Notes under the pieces: model-generated
Database searches by the model: none
Told to the model about the DNA's origin: nothing
Seen by the model: only the letters and a program-made list of their open reading frames with translations
Position numbers and translations under genes: made by a program
Source: a virus
DNA: 33,917 bases
IMG/VR virus record: IMGVR_UViG_3300032245_000053
Coordinates: 1 to 33,917 of that record
Strand: one strand, 5' to 3'
Shown here: one piece after another, positions 12,699-19,292 of the stretch
Numbering within the stretch: the first letter of the stretch is position 1
How the letters are laid out: each line of letters opens with the position of its first letter

Positions 12699-13376
12699 AT
12701 GAATTTCTACCCATTCCATATTGGTGACTACATAAGTCACACCAGTCATTTAAGCGATGCAGAAGATTTGGCATACAGACGCTTGATTGACCTTTATTAT
12801 CAAACTGAAGCGCCATTTCCTCATGAGTTGGCTATGCTTGCAAGAAAAGTCAAATCAAACTCTGAAACAGTAGATTTATTGCTTAATGAGTTTTTTGAAT
12901 TTATTGATAATCAATGGCACAATACAAGAGCAGACAGAGAGATTGCTAAATATCATGCTATGCAGGATGGGGGTCGCAAAGGCGCAGCTATAAGATGGTC
13001 AAAGGGTAGCGATAGCCCCCCTAATGCTAAGCCAATGCCAACCAAGAACCAAGAACCATTAACCAAGAACCATATAAATACTATACCAGCGCCAGTCGGC
13101 GTTTCACTTGAAGTTTGGAATGATTTTGTTTTGCAACGCAAGAAGTCTAAAGCTGTGATTTCAGAGAATGTCATTAAGACTATTGCAAAAGAAGCAGCAA
13201 AAGCTAATTGGTCGTTAGAGCAAGCATTAGCTGAATGTGCAGCAAGGGGATGGCGAGGCTTCAAAGCTGAATGGGTTAAAGACAAGCAGACACAAAGCGA
13301 AAGAGGCAATGCTGTAATGTTAGGACTGACAAGAGGTTTAGTAGGAGGGGGAAATAATGGCTTACTTAGCAAGTGA
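12699..13376 (+). CDS. DUF1376-domain replication initiator (lambda O-like role)
   Basis: 225 residues. Residues 1-90 match DUF1376: FYPFHIGDYISHTSHLSDAE, then DLAYRRLIDLYYQTEAPFP. A polar linker (about 95-130) follows, with the TKNQEPLTKNH repeat. The C-terminal part ends in the ARGWRGFKAEW block, common in phage replication proteins. The partner gene downstream looks like a helicase loader, so this protein probably recognises the origin and starts theta replication with host enzymes. The linker DNA itself carries iterons. The start has AAGGA, partly inside a small inverted repeat CCTT-GAC-AAGG (12681-12691). Confidence 0.82.
   Translation: MNFYPFHIGDYISHTSHLSDAEDLAYRRLIDLYYQTEAPFPHELAMLARKVKSNSETVDLLLNEFFEFIDNQWHNTRADREIAKYHAMQDGGRKGAAIRWSKGSDSPPNAKPMPTKNQEPLTKNHINTIPAPVGVSLEVWNDFVLQRKKSKAVISENVIKTIAKEAAKANWSLEQALAECAARGWRGFKAEWVKDKQTQSERGNAVMLGLTRGLVGGGNNGLLSK
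13042..13085 (+). repeat. Iterons inside the initiator gene, probable replication origin
   Basis: CCAAGAACCA occurs three times, at 13042-13051, 13049-13058 and 13063-13072; the start-to-start distances are 7 and 14 bases. It is followed by an AT-rich stretch (ATATAAATACTATA). In lambda and relatives the origin is a set of iterons plus AT-rich DNA within the O gene, at the linker between domains, and this is the same arrangement. The repeats also encode a Thr-Lys-Asn repeat, so protein constraint is an alternative. Confidence 0.58.
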
Positions 13377-13755
13377 TTTTACTAGCCCTGACAATGGGTT
13401 AGATTATGTCTTTGGCAAGATGGGCGCCATATATGGGTCGCAATTTACAAGACATTGGGACAATGTAGATGCTTCACTTATTCGCCAAACATGGAAAGAG
13501 TTATTAGGAGTGTACGCAACATATAAGCCTAGTTTAGATTTTGCACTTGGCGCAATGAATGACAAGTACATACCTTCTGCGCTTGAGTTTAAGAATTTAT
13601 GCGTACAAGCTGGCAGAATACCAGTTAAACCAGAAAACACCATTACGCACCAGAAAACTCAAGCAGAAATAGCTAAAGCTGCACAAGACAAAGAGTTAGC
13701 ATTACTGAAGATTAAAGAATGGACTACAAAGATTAAAGGGGATAGCCATGTTTAA
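13357..13755 (+). CDS. Helicase-loader-like replication protein (lambda P-like role)
   Basis: 132 residues. FGKMGAIYGSQFTRHWDNVD, then QTWKELLGVYATYKPSLDFA and YIPSALEFKNLC, follow the pattern of phage P-type loader proteins: a Trp/Leu helix, a section counting over the active region, then Pro-x-x-x-Glu-Phe-x-x-Leu-Cys. These deliver the host DnaB helicase to the initiator complex. The gene overlaps the initiator by 20 bases and has AGGAGGGGG upstream, giving an O-P order. The C-terminal quarter is a charged helix. Family assignment is by pattern, not by a full alignment. Confidence 0.7.
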   Translation: MAYLASDFTSPDNGLDYVFGKMGAIYGSQFTRHWDNVDASLIRQTWKELLGVYATYKPSLDFALGAMNDKYIPSALEFKNLCVQAGRIPVKPENTITHQKTQAEIAKAAQDKELALLKIKEWTTKIKGDSHV

Positions 13756-14152
13756 GCAGCCAACATTAGACATATTTGACAGCAACGAAGAAGCACTCAT
13801 TGAGTCTGCATACACTAAAAAAGTGTCTGTGCCTGTTTATGTACCTCAATACCAAAAACCTAGCGTATATGAGTTATTTGACCACATGAAGTCTATGCAA
13901 ATGATTAAACGCATAAACGAGTCAAATGTGTCAACAGAAGATAAAAAATTTCTTATTTATGCTGCACAGCGTCATATTGTGTTTAACTTTTCAAAGATTG
14001 CAGACTACTACGCACACTCAAGCGCAGAGATGCAAGACTTAATGGAACAGTCAGCATTAGTCATTGTAGATTTTGACAAAGCTATTGAAAACGGGTTTGC
14101 AACGCTAAACAATGAATTGTCTAATGCTTACTTGGATGAGCAAAATGGATAA
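13748..14152 (+). CDS. Conserved phage protein of unknown function
   Basis: 134 residues. The N-terminal third is extended, and the rest is helical with the block AAQRHIVFNFSKIADYYAHS, then LMEQSALVIVDFDKAIENGF. I recall this block from phage proteins, sometimes next to or fused with ParB-like domains, but no ParB domain is present here. It overlaps the loader gene by 8 bases and the glycosyltransferase gene by 8 bases, so it could act with either. Function unknown. Confidence 0.72.
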   Translation: MFKQPTLDIFDSNEEALIESAYTKKVSVPVYVPQYQKPSVYELFDHMKSMQMIKRINESNVSTEDKKFLIYAAQRHIVFNFSKIADYYAHSSAEMQDLMEQSALVIVDFDKAIENGFATLNNELSNAYLDEQNG

Positions 14153-15044
14153 TTTTTGTGTTTTTATTCTGACACATGCTCGCCCTGACAGAGTGTTTAC
14201 TTACAAAACGCTGCGTGAAAAAGGCTATACAGGCAAAATTTACCTAGTTTTAGATGATGAAGATAAGACGCATAGCGAGTATGTTAAGGCTTATGCAGAC
14301 GAAGTTTTGACATTTTCTAAAAACGAGGTGGCCAAGACTTTTGATGTAGGGGACAACTTTACAGACAAGCGTGCTGTTGTTTATGCTAGAAACGCTGTTT
14401 TTGACTTAGCTAAAGGTATTGGCTGCAAATACTTCATGGTGTTAGACGATGACTACACAGACTTTCGTTGGTCATTCACAAATGAGCGCAAATATGTGAC
14501 TAACAAATATGTTAATAACTTAGACAAAATTTTTGCAATTATGCTGAAGTTTTACAAATCAACACCATTTACTTCAATTTGCATGGCGCAAGGTGGTGAT
14601 TTTATTGGTGGCGCAGGCAGTGGTTTAAGCAAAACATTCTTAGATGGTCAAATTTCACGCAAAGTAATGAATAGCTTTTTATGCTCAACTGACAGGCCAT
14701 TTCAATTTGTAGGTAGAATTAATGAAGATGTCAATGCTTACTGTAGCTTTGGTTTTAGGGGTCATTTATTTATGACTGTTGCACAATTACGACTAGAGCA
14801 GAAACAAACACAGTCAAATGCGGGTGGTTTGACAGATATTTATTTAAACTATGGCACCTATGTCAAAAGTTTCTATACTGTTTTGTATAACCCGTCTAGC
14901 GTTAAAATAAGACAAATGGGTCAAAGCAATAAACGCTTGCACCATAGCATTAATTGGGACACAACTGTGCCTAAGATTATTTCAGAAAAGTTTAAGAAGA
15001 ATGGAAATATACAAGCATCAATGCAAGGTGAGGCAATTACTTAA
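14145..15044 (+). CDS. TAGT-type (TET-associated) DNA-base glycosyltransferase
   Basis: 299 residues from ATG 14145; the frame opens earlier, but GGATGAG and family length favour this start. FILTHARPDRVFTYKTLREK near the N-terminus, IYLVLDDEDKT (32-42), DVGDNFTDKRAVVYARNA (67-84) and YFMVLDDDYTDF (96-107) match the TET-associated glycosyltransferase family of phages. Asp101-103 would hold the metal and sugar nucleotide of a GT-A fold. Known members are linked to sugar transfer onto hydroxymethylated bases made by TET/JBP oxygenases, protecting phage DNA. No such oxygenase, methylase or hydroxymethylase is seen in this genome, so the acceptor is open. Confidence 0.85.
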   Translation: MDNFCVFILTHARPDRVFTYKTLREKGYTGKIYLVLDDEDKTHSEYVKAYADEVLTFSKNEVAKTFDVGDNFTDKRAVVYARNAVFDLAKGIGCKYFMVLDDDYTDFRWSFTNERKYVTNKYVNNLDKIFAIMLKFYKSTPFTSICMAQGGDFIGGAGSGLSKTFLDGQISRKVMNSFLCSTDRPFQFVGRINEDVNAYCSFGFRGHLFMTVAQLRLEQKQTQSNAGGLTDIYLNYGTYVKSFYTVLYNPSSVKIRQMGQSNKRLHHSINWDTTVPKIISEKFKKNGNIQASMQGEAIT

Positions 15045-15216
15045 ATACAGAAAGGAATGGGGCAGAGAAAAATTTAGAGCATATTTAGCTAAATACAATT
15101 TTGACAAACAAACTATTGCAGATTTTGTTGAGCAATGGGAATTAGGAAATAGGGGAGAAACAAACAAATGGATATTGAAAGATACATTGTCGCAGCAACA
15201 GGGCTTGGATATTTAG
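15001..15216 (+). CDS. Small basic protein downstream of TAGT
   Basis: 71 residues. CKVRQLLKYRKEWGREKFRA, then YLAKYNFDKQTIADFVEQW and GNRG, are basic, helical and aromatic, of a kind I have seen as a small unnamed phage protein. It overlaps the glycosyltransferase gene by 44 bases, with AAGAAG before the start, and the next tiny membrane gene begins inside its 3' end. A DNA- or partner-binding role is possible. Not assigned. Confidence 0.66.
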   Translation: MEIYKHQCKVRQLLKYRKEWGREKFRAYLAKYNFDKQTIADFVEQWELGNRGETNKWILKDTLSQQQGLDI

Positions 15217-15317
15217 TAGTAGGTCTAGCTCAATACTTCAAAGGCTCGCCATCTAACGCATTTATATGGTTAGGTTACGCAGCAGCCCAAATTGGCTTAT
15301 GGATGAATTTAAAATGA
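15168..15317 (+). CDS. 49-residue two-span membrane protein
   Basis: It starts at ATG 15168 with AGGGGAG about 11 bases upstream. Two hydrophobic segments, YIVAATGLGYLVVGLAQYF and AFIWLGYAAAQIGLWMNL, flank a short polar loop (KGSPSN). The stop overlaps the next ATG (ATGA). It overlaps the preceding gene by 49 bases in another frame. Small two-span proteins in early phage operons are frequent; function is unknown. A second holin is unlikely so far from the lysis genes. Confidence 0.6.
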   Translation: MDIERYIVAATGLGYLVVGLAQYFKGSPSNAFIWLGYAAAQIGLWMNLK

Positions 15318-15643
15318 AAGATTACGACCCAAATGATGCGATTGACTTCATTTTCAAGAAAGCGCCAGATTATGCGGCTGCAAAGGGCAGATTGGCAGAG
15401 CTTGAGGCTTTTAAAAGTAGTCTTAAGGCGATTAAAATGGCGCAAACAGACGAACAAAGTCTGGGCGCCCAAGAGCGAGAGGCTTATCGCAGCCAAGAGT
15501 ACCAAGATTTATGCAAAGCTATTGGAGCTGCAACGGAACAAGCTGAGGCGCTTAGATGGCAGCTAGAAGCAGCTAAGATGCGCTTTGAAGCATGGCGCAC
15601 TCAAGAAGCAAGCAACAGAAACATAGAAAGATTAACAAAATGA
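15314..15643 (+). CDS. Conserved coiled-coil phage protein
   Basis: 109 residues from ATG 15314, which overlaps the previous stop (ATGA); a longer start at 15266 lies within the membrane gene. It begins MKDYDPNDAIDFIFKKAPDY and is nearly all helix, with AKGRLAELEAFKSSLKA, AQEREAYRSQEYQDLC and ALRWQLEAAKMRFEAWRTQE. This is a recurring small phage protein found near replication and recombination genes; no function is established to my knowledge. Confidence 0.78.
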   Translation: MKDYDPNDAIDFIFKKAPDYAAAKGRLAELEAFKSSLKAIKMAQTDEQSLGAQEREAYRSQEYQDLCKAIGAATEQAEALRWQLEAAKMRFEAWRTQEASNRNIERLTK

Positions 15644-15816
15644 CAGATTACTCTGAAAACTATTTACGCATACAAAAGCTGCTGAAGTGCTATCACAATG
15701 CAACACTTAAAAATCAGTACGAAAAAGCCACCAAAATAGCGCATGATTTAGCAGAAGAAACCATCAAGCTAGAATTTGCTACTTATGACCAAGTTAGGAA
15801 ACAATGGCTAAGCTAA
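15640..15816 (+). CDS. Small helical protein
   Basis: 58 residues from ATG 15640 (ATGA overlap with the previous gene). MTDYSENYLRIQKLLKCYHN, then KATKIAHDLAEETIKLEFAT, form a likely helical hairpin. Family not recognised. The next gene starts 13 bases before its stop. Coding status is supported by coupling at both ends. Confidence 0.66.
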   Translation: MTDYSENYLRIQKLLKCYHNATLKNQYEKATKIAHDLAEETIKLEFATYDQVRKQWLS

Positions 15817-16175
15817 TGCGTAATGCGTATGCTACGCACACAGACTATGCAGAGTTTAAAGGTGTTATACCAAATAACCCTAATTTGGTGCCTAGCAATG
15901 TAGATGGTATGCTTGAGCGCAAAGGTAAGTTTTTAATACTTGAATGGAAAAGACCAGGCGAAAAAGTAAGTGTAGGCCAAAAGATTATGTTGCAAGCATT
16001 AGCAGCTAAGTCTGACTTTATGGTATTAATTATTTATGGCAATACAGATGACGAAACTGTTATAAATTCATATTGGCTGCTTACACCTCATGGTGTACCC
16101 GTCAAAACAGGTGTAGGGTTTGAGTCTTTTAAACAGTTTTACAAACAATGGTATGAATGGGCTGATGGCAACTAA
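15804..16175 (+). CDS. Small PD-(D/E)XK nuclease-like protein
   Basis: 123 residues. NVDGMLERKGKFLILEWKRP shows the core of the fold: Asp34, then Glu47-x-Lys49, preceded by an N-terminal helix and followed by VSVGQKIMLQALAAKSDFMV, a helix-strand unit typical of small phage resolvase or nicking enzymes. The likely role is cleavage of branched or foreign DNA during replication. It overlaps the preceding and following genes by about 11-13 bases. Specific substrate unknown. Confidence 0.7.
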   Translation: MAKLMRNAYATHTDYAEFKGVIPNNPNLVPSNVDGMLERKGKFLILEWKRPGEKVSVGQKIMLQALAAKSDFMVLIIYGNTDDETVINSYWLLTPHGVPVKTGVGFESFKQFYKQWYEWADGN

Positions 16176-16452
16176 AGATGAAAAGAAGTCACTTGATAAG
16201 ATTGCAAGACTCGGATGTATTCTGTGTTCCGAAGTCCTTGGGTTTGAAGGCACACCGGCAGAACTCCATCATGTGCGCCGGTATGGAACTAAACGGGCTA
16301 CATCCCCTGTCTTGCCACTTTGCCCAGAACACCATCGTGGAAACACCGGCCTTCACGGATTGGGTGCAAAAGGTTTTGAAAATAAATGGGGCATTACCCA
16401 GGAGAGGCTCTTGGAGTGCGTCAATCAGAAACTTGGAAAGGGATATGAGTGA
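16165..16452 (+). CDS. Ref-family HNH nuclease (recombination enhancement)
   Basis: 95 residues from ATG 16165. IARLGCILCSEVLGFEGTPA, then ELHHVRRYG, LPLCPEHHRG and GLHGLGAKGFENKWG match the phage P1 Ref family and related HNH/DUF968-type proteins. The zinc site is Cys18, Cys21 and the later Cys53/His pair; His35-His36 lie in the active site. Ref cuts DNA where RecA filaments guide it. The gene is visibly more GC-rich than its neighbours and uses CGG, CTC and GGA codons that are rare elsewhere here, a sign of recent acquisition. Confidence 0.82.
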   Translation: MATKDEKKSLDKIARLGCILCSEVLGFEGTPAELHHVRRYGTKRATSPVLPLCPEHHRGNTGLHGLGAKGFENKWGITQERLLECVNQKLGKGYE

Positions 16453-16529
16453 ATGACATATTGCTTGCTTTTGGCATATTAGTCGTATTGCTGCCTGCAA
16501 TAGCCGTATGGATAACTTTACAATTTTGA
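16449..16529 (+). CDS. 26-residue single-span membrane peptide
   Basis: GTG 16449 overlaps the Ref stop (GTGA). The product, MNDILLAFGILVVLLP then AIAVWITLQF, is a single hydrophobic span. It is the last gene of the rightward early unit, directly before a hairpin at 16537. Translation is plausible because of the coupling, but the size makes chance possible. Confidence 0.42.
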   Translation: MNDILLAFGILVVLLPAIAVWITLQF

Positions 16530-16536
16530 CTCTTAA

Positions 16537-16564
16537 ACTTTACAATCCTTGGTTTTTGTAAAGT
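16537..16564. terminator. Hairpin between convergent transcription units
   Basis: ACTTTACAA (16537-16545) pairs with TTGTAAAGT (16556-16564), a perfect 9-bp stem with a 10-base loop. It lies in the 40 bases between the end of the rightward early unit and the stop of the leftward protease gene, so it can act on both strands. The stem is AT-rich and the T-runs are short, so efficiency is uncertain. Confidence 0.5.
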
Positions 16565-16569
16565 ATTGG

Positions 16570-16923
16570 CTACAATTCCAAAGGGTCGAAGCCTAATTCA
16601 GTAGCTACAAGTTTGCAACGAACTCTAAATGGTTTGCCATGTTGCATCCATTTGTCGCCTTTTTGACGATGAAAGCTGAGATGCACCATTTCATGGGCTA
16701 ATGTAGTAATGACTGTGTAGTAATGCCCGCAACGAGCAGACGAGATTGTGATGGTATGCTCGTAATCCTCGCCTGTGTCGTATAAATAGGTACCCATAGT
16801 TTCTGGGTCAGCAGTCACAACAAAGTCAATTTCTTCAGGCACAGGCATTTTCCATTTAGTAAATGGATAGCAGCAATAAAGAGAAGCGTAAAGGTTTTTA
16901 ACAACCTCTGAATTTAATTTCAT
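16570..16923 (-). CDS. SprT-like zinc metalloprotease
   Basis: 117 residues. TVITTLAHEMVHLSFH has the HExxH zinc motif (His77, Glu78, His81), and a third ligand may be His95 in MQHGKPFRVRCKLVATELGF, a pattern of SprT/Spartan-like domains. Cellular relatives remove DNA-protein crosslinks. Phage copies are common and unassigned. It is shorter than cellular SprT (about 165 residues) and lacks its C-terminal zinc ribbon. Its start overlaps the metallophosphoesterase stop (ATGA), so the two are co-expressed. Confidence 0.78.
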   Translation of the reverse strand: MKLNSEVVKNLYASLYCCYPFTKWKMPVPEEIDFVVTADPETMGTYLYDTGEDYEHTITISSARCGHYYTVITTLAHEMVHLSFHRQKGDKWMQHGKPFRVRCKLVATELGFDPLEL

Positions 16924-17879
16924 ACTTTATGTATTTTGCCACGAAACTCAACTTCATCTTCACCCCATACACGCACCATTTCAGGCTGCAATAGTTTGCT
17001 GCGCTCAAACGACAGCATTACAAATCCACTATTCCAGTCTTTAGGCGTGTCCTCAGTATATGAAAACTGTTGCCCGTTAGGGTCAGCAAGCGTGCCTGTT
17101 TGCACACCCCATCTAGTCCCATTGTAATCATTAAATGGAATGGCGCTTAAAACATGAGTATGGCCAGTAATCATATTGACCCCTGAGTTAACCGCATTGT
17201 TTCTGCCACCAGTCCAGCCACCTTTCCAACGATGTTTAATGCAAGTGTCCTCATTTACCCAAAATGACCAGCAAGGTGACCACATAGGAAAATAGTCACG
17301 CAGCGATGTGCCAAACACACCCTCAAAAGTAGGCAAATTAGCAATGATTGACATTTCCAATCTTTGGTCGTGGTTGCCCATTGGCCAAAACAACTTAGCA
17401 CCTCTTGCTACTGACTCAATTTCACCTAAATAATATTGGCAAGCGTCTAATTCTTCTTTGACAGTAGGTACTTTATTCCAGTCTTGTCTAGGAAAACGAC
17501 TTAAATTGGCGCCATCCAATGCGTCACCATTACAGACTATGGCAGTAGGCTTATATTCTTTAATCATCTCTATGAGTGCTTTAAACGCTGTAGTAGTTTC
17601 GTCAGGCCAAAAGTGAGCGTCACTAAATACAATAACTCGACCTTTTTCTATGTCCATACCTCTGCGTACATGACCTGGTGTTTGCTCAATTTTCTTAGCG
17701 TAAGCTGGGTTTTGACTTGCAAAAGTAGGCAGCTCAATTTTTAAACGATTTTCTATTGACCTGCGCCTAGACATGACATTTCTGACTGCTATACCATGTA
17801 TTTTTGCAAACTCTGCAGGACTGCCAACCTTATTCCAAGACTCTATCCATTCTTCATCTGTTAAGTGGTAGCCAGGCAT
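16920..17879 (-). CDS. Calcineurin-like metallophosphoesterase with N-terminal HTH-like region
   Basis: 319 residues. Residues 8-46 (EEWIESWNKVGSPAEFAKIH, then VRNVMSRRRSIENRL) look like a helix-turn-helix. The catalytic part has all metal motifs: VFSDAHFW (Asp87, His89), VCNGDALDG, PMGNHDQR and ITGHTHVL. Such phage enzymes act on DNA ends (Mre11/SbcD-like) or on small phosphoesters; the DNA-binding N-terminus favours DNA. AGGA precedes the start, and transcription diverges from the VRR-NUC gene. Confidence 0.82.
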   Translation of the reverse strand: MPGYHLTDEEWIESWNKVGSPAEFAKIHGIAVRNVMSRRRSIENRLKIELPTFASQNPAYAKKIEQTPGHVRRGMDIEKGRVIVFSDAHFWPDETTTAFKALIEMIKEYKPTAIVCNGDALDGANLSRFPRQDWNKVPTVKEELDACQYYLGEIESVARGAKLFWPMGNHDQRLEMSIIANLPTFEGVFGTSLRDYFPMWSPCWSFWVNEDTCIKHRWKGGWTGGRNNAVNSGVNMITGHTHVLSAIPFNDYNGTRWGVQTGTLADPNGQQFSYTEDTPKDWNSGFVMLSFERSKLLQPEMVRVWGEDEVEFRGKIHKV

Positions 17880-17926
17880 GAATATTCCTATATAATCAAT
17901 AAGTTACTGAATACTAACTGAAAAAT
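17880..17926. promoter_or_regulatory. Divergent intergenic region at start of late block
   Basis: 47 bases between the leftward phosphoesterase and the rightward VRR-NUC gene. TATAAT (17891-17896) is a perfect rightward -10, but no good -35 sits 16-18 bases upstream, which fits an activator-dependent promoter. The rightward gene at 17927 lacks a clear Shine-Dalgarno. This is the only gap where the long rightward block could begin. Confidence 0.45.
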
Positions 17927-18211
17927 ATGACATTTGCGAAAAAAATAGATAAAAACCAGAATGATGTTGTAAGGGCGCTACGGGATTATGGCGCTGATGT
18001 GCATTTACTTCACATGGTAGGCAAAGGCATACCTGATTGTTTAGTGGCTTATGAAGGACACACTATTTTAATGGAAATTAAAGATGGTGCTGATAAAAAA
18101 TTTACACCTGACCAGATTAAATTTATTGCAAGCTGGAAAGGTGGGCTTTTATACAGAGTAAATTCAAGCGAAGAAGCTATAGAAGTATTAAAATCATTAA
18201 AAATGGAGTAA
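17927..18211 (+). CDS. VRR-NUC domain nuclease
   Basis: 94 residues. KNQNDVVRALRDYGADVHLL, then GKGIPDCLVAYEGHTILMEI and KDGADKKFTPDQIKF, match VRR-NUC proteins. Asp37 and Glu50-x-Lys52 form the PD-(D/E)XK site. Phage members are structure-specific nucleases related to Holliday junction resolvases, and one here could trim branched DNA before packaging. The ribosome site is weak. It opens the rightward late block, 3 bases before the next gene. Confidence 0.88.
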   Translation: MTFAKKIDKNQNDVVRALRDYGADVHLLHMVGKGIPDCLVAYEGHTILMEIKDGADKKFTPDQIKFIASWKGGLLYRVNSSEEAIEVLKSLKME

Positions 18212-18214
18212 TTT

Positions 18215-18580
18215 ATGAATGAAACTCAAAATGTCGCTATGTTTGCCGCTACTCTCTTGCATAGCAGCACTAATACTCATTTTTTCCATTGGTCAACAAA
18301 TTCTTACTCACAGCATAAGGCTTTGGGCAAATACTATGATGCCATAATCGAGCTGGTAGATGATTATGTTGAGGCATACATGGGCTGTTATGAGCAGATT
18401 AAAGAATTCCCTAGCGTATATCACCAGCCTAAAGAGCCACTTAAATATTTAGAGTCATTAAAGAGTTTTGTAGGTGAAGCCAACGCAGATTTGCCACAGA
18501 AACAAGAATTAGTCAATATTGTTGCAGAAATACAACAATTAATTGACTCTACCATCTACAAACTCAAATACCTCAAGTAA
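18215..18580 (+). CDS. Dps/ferritin-like DUF5856 protein
   Basis: 121 residues. ATLLHSSTNTHFFHWSTNSY, then QHKALGKYYDAIIELVDDYV and EAYMGCY, match the DUF5856 family: a four-helix bundle with several His, Glu and Asp in ferritin-like positions. A role in binding iron or protecting DNA, as with Dps, is possible but not shown. The start is 3 bases after the previous stop, with GGAG in the upstream gene end. Confidence 0.75.
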   Translation: MNETQNVAMFAATLLHSSTNTHFFHWSTNSYSQHKALGKYYDAIIELVDDYVEAYMGCYEQIKEFPSVYHQPKEPLKYLESLKSFVGEANADLPQKQELVNIVAEIQQLIDSTIYKLKYLK

Positions 18581-18589
18581 GGATTCATC

Positions 18590-18820
18590 ATGCCACTCAT
18601 TAAATCTGCCAGTCCTAAGGCCGTAGGCGAAAACATCAAAGCTGAAAAAGCTGCGGGTAAACCACAAAGCCAAGCAGTGGCTATTGCGTTAAGCGTACAA
18701 GACAAAGCTAAGAAGCGTAAAAACACTATTGCTGCGTCTTATGCTAAACACATGAAGTCAGACGAAGAAACAGGCGAAACAAAGAAAGAGTCTAAAAAGA
18801 CTGAGATGAGCGAGTATTAA
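18590..18820 (+). CDS. Small basic DUF6496-like protein
   Basis: 76 residues. The start, MPLIKSASPKAVGENIKAEK then AAGKPQSQAVAIALSVQ, matches DUF6496, a widespread small phage family of unknown role. It is rich in Lys and Ala, with a Glu/Lys-rich tail. AAGGA precedes the ATG. The stop shares a base with the next start (TAATG), the first of four basic proteins in a row. Confidence 0.82.
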   Translation: MPLIKSASPKAVGENIKAEKAAGKPQSQAVAIALSVQDKAKKRKNTIAASYAKHMKSDEETGETKKESKKTEMSEY

Positions 18821-19122
18821 TGAGCAGGCAAGACCAAATCCGTAGCGCAATAGCTAAACATGACAAGCCTATTGCACACAAAACTACGGGTGCGGGCAAG
18901 ACTTACAACCCTACAGACAAAGGCGCAGGTATGACAGCTAAAGGTAGAGCTGCATACAACGCTAAGAATGGCAGTAACTTAAAAGCACCAGCACCGCATC
19001 CAAAGTCAAAAGCAGACAAAGGTAGAAAAGCCTCATTTTGTGCAAGAATGTCAGGTGTAGTAGCTCACGCTAAAGGCCCTGCTGAAAGAGCTAAAGCCTC
19101 ACTAAAGAATTGGAACTGTTAA
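18820..19122 (+). CDS. Small basic DUF6321-like protein
   Basis: 100 residues. GAGMTAKGRAAYNAKNGSNL, a Lys-rich middle, then SFCARMSGVV and a final AKASLKNWNC match DUF6321, often found beside DUF6496 in phages. The Ser-Phe-Cys-Ala-Arg-Met and Trp-x-Cys elements are its usual marks. Function unknown; strongly basic, so nucleic-acid binding is plausible. It overlaps both neighbours by one base. Confidence 0.82.
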   Translation: MSRQDQIRSAIAKHDKPIAHKTTGAGKTYNPTDKGAGMTAKGRAAYNAKNGSNLKAPAPHPKSKADKGRKASFCARMSGVVAHAKGPAERAKASLKNWNC

Positions 19123-19292
19123 TGAAACCTGGTTTATATGCAAATATCCATGCAAAACAAGAGCGCATTAAACATGGCTCTGGTGAGCGTATGCGTAAAG
19201 CTGGCAGCAAAGGGGCGCCAACAGCTTCAGACTTTAAACAAGCAGCAAAAACAAGAAAACAAGTCATTACTGACAAAATGAAGGATATGTAA
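19122..19292 (+). CDS. Small basic protein following DUF6321
   Basis: 56 residues from ATG 19122, which shares a base with the previous stop. MKPGLYANIHAKQERIKHGS, then GERMRKAGSKGAPTASDFKQ, is a recurring sequence after DUF6321 genes in phages. It is basic and Gly/Ala-rich, with no membrane segment. Function unknown. An in-frame start at 19110 lies within the previous gene and is not needed. Confidence 0.8.
   Translation: MKPGLYANIHAKQERIKHGSGERMRKAGSKGAPTASDFKQAAKTRKQVITDKMKDM

Noticed and set aside
12953-13372. 139-residue minus-strand frame opposite the initiator gene
   Set aside because: The plus strand has a recognised DUF1376 gene with good ribosome sites; the minus frame has low-complexity Ser/Pro/Leu content and no start context.
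13748-14152. ParB-like partition or modification protein
   Set aside because: The C-terminal block is familiar from proteins near ParB-like domains, but no ParB catalytic or DNA-binding motif is present here, so it is left as unknown.
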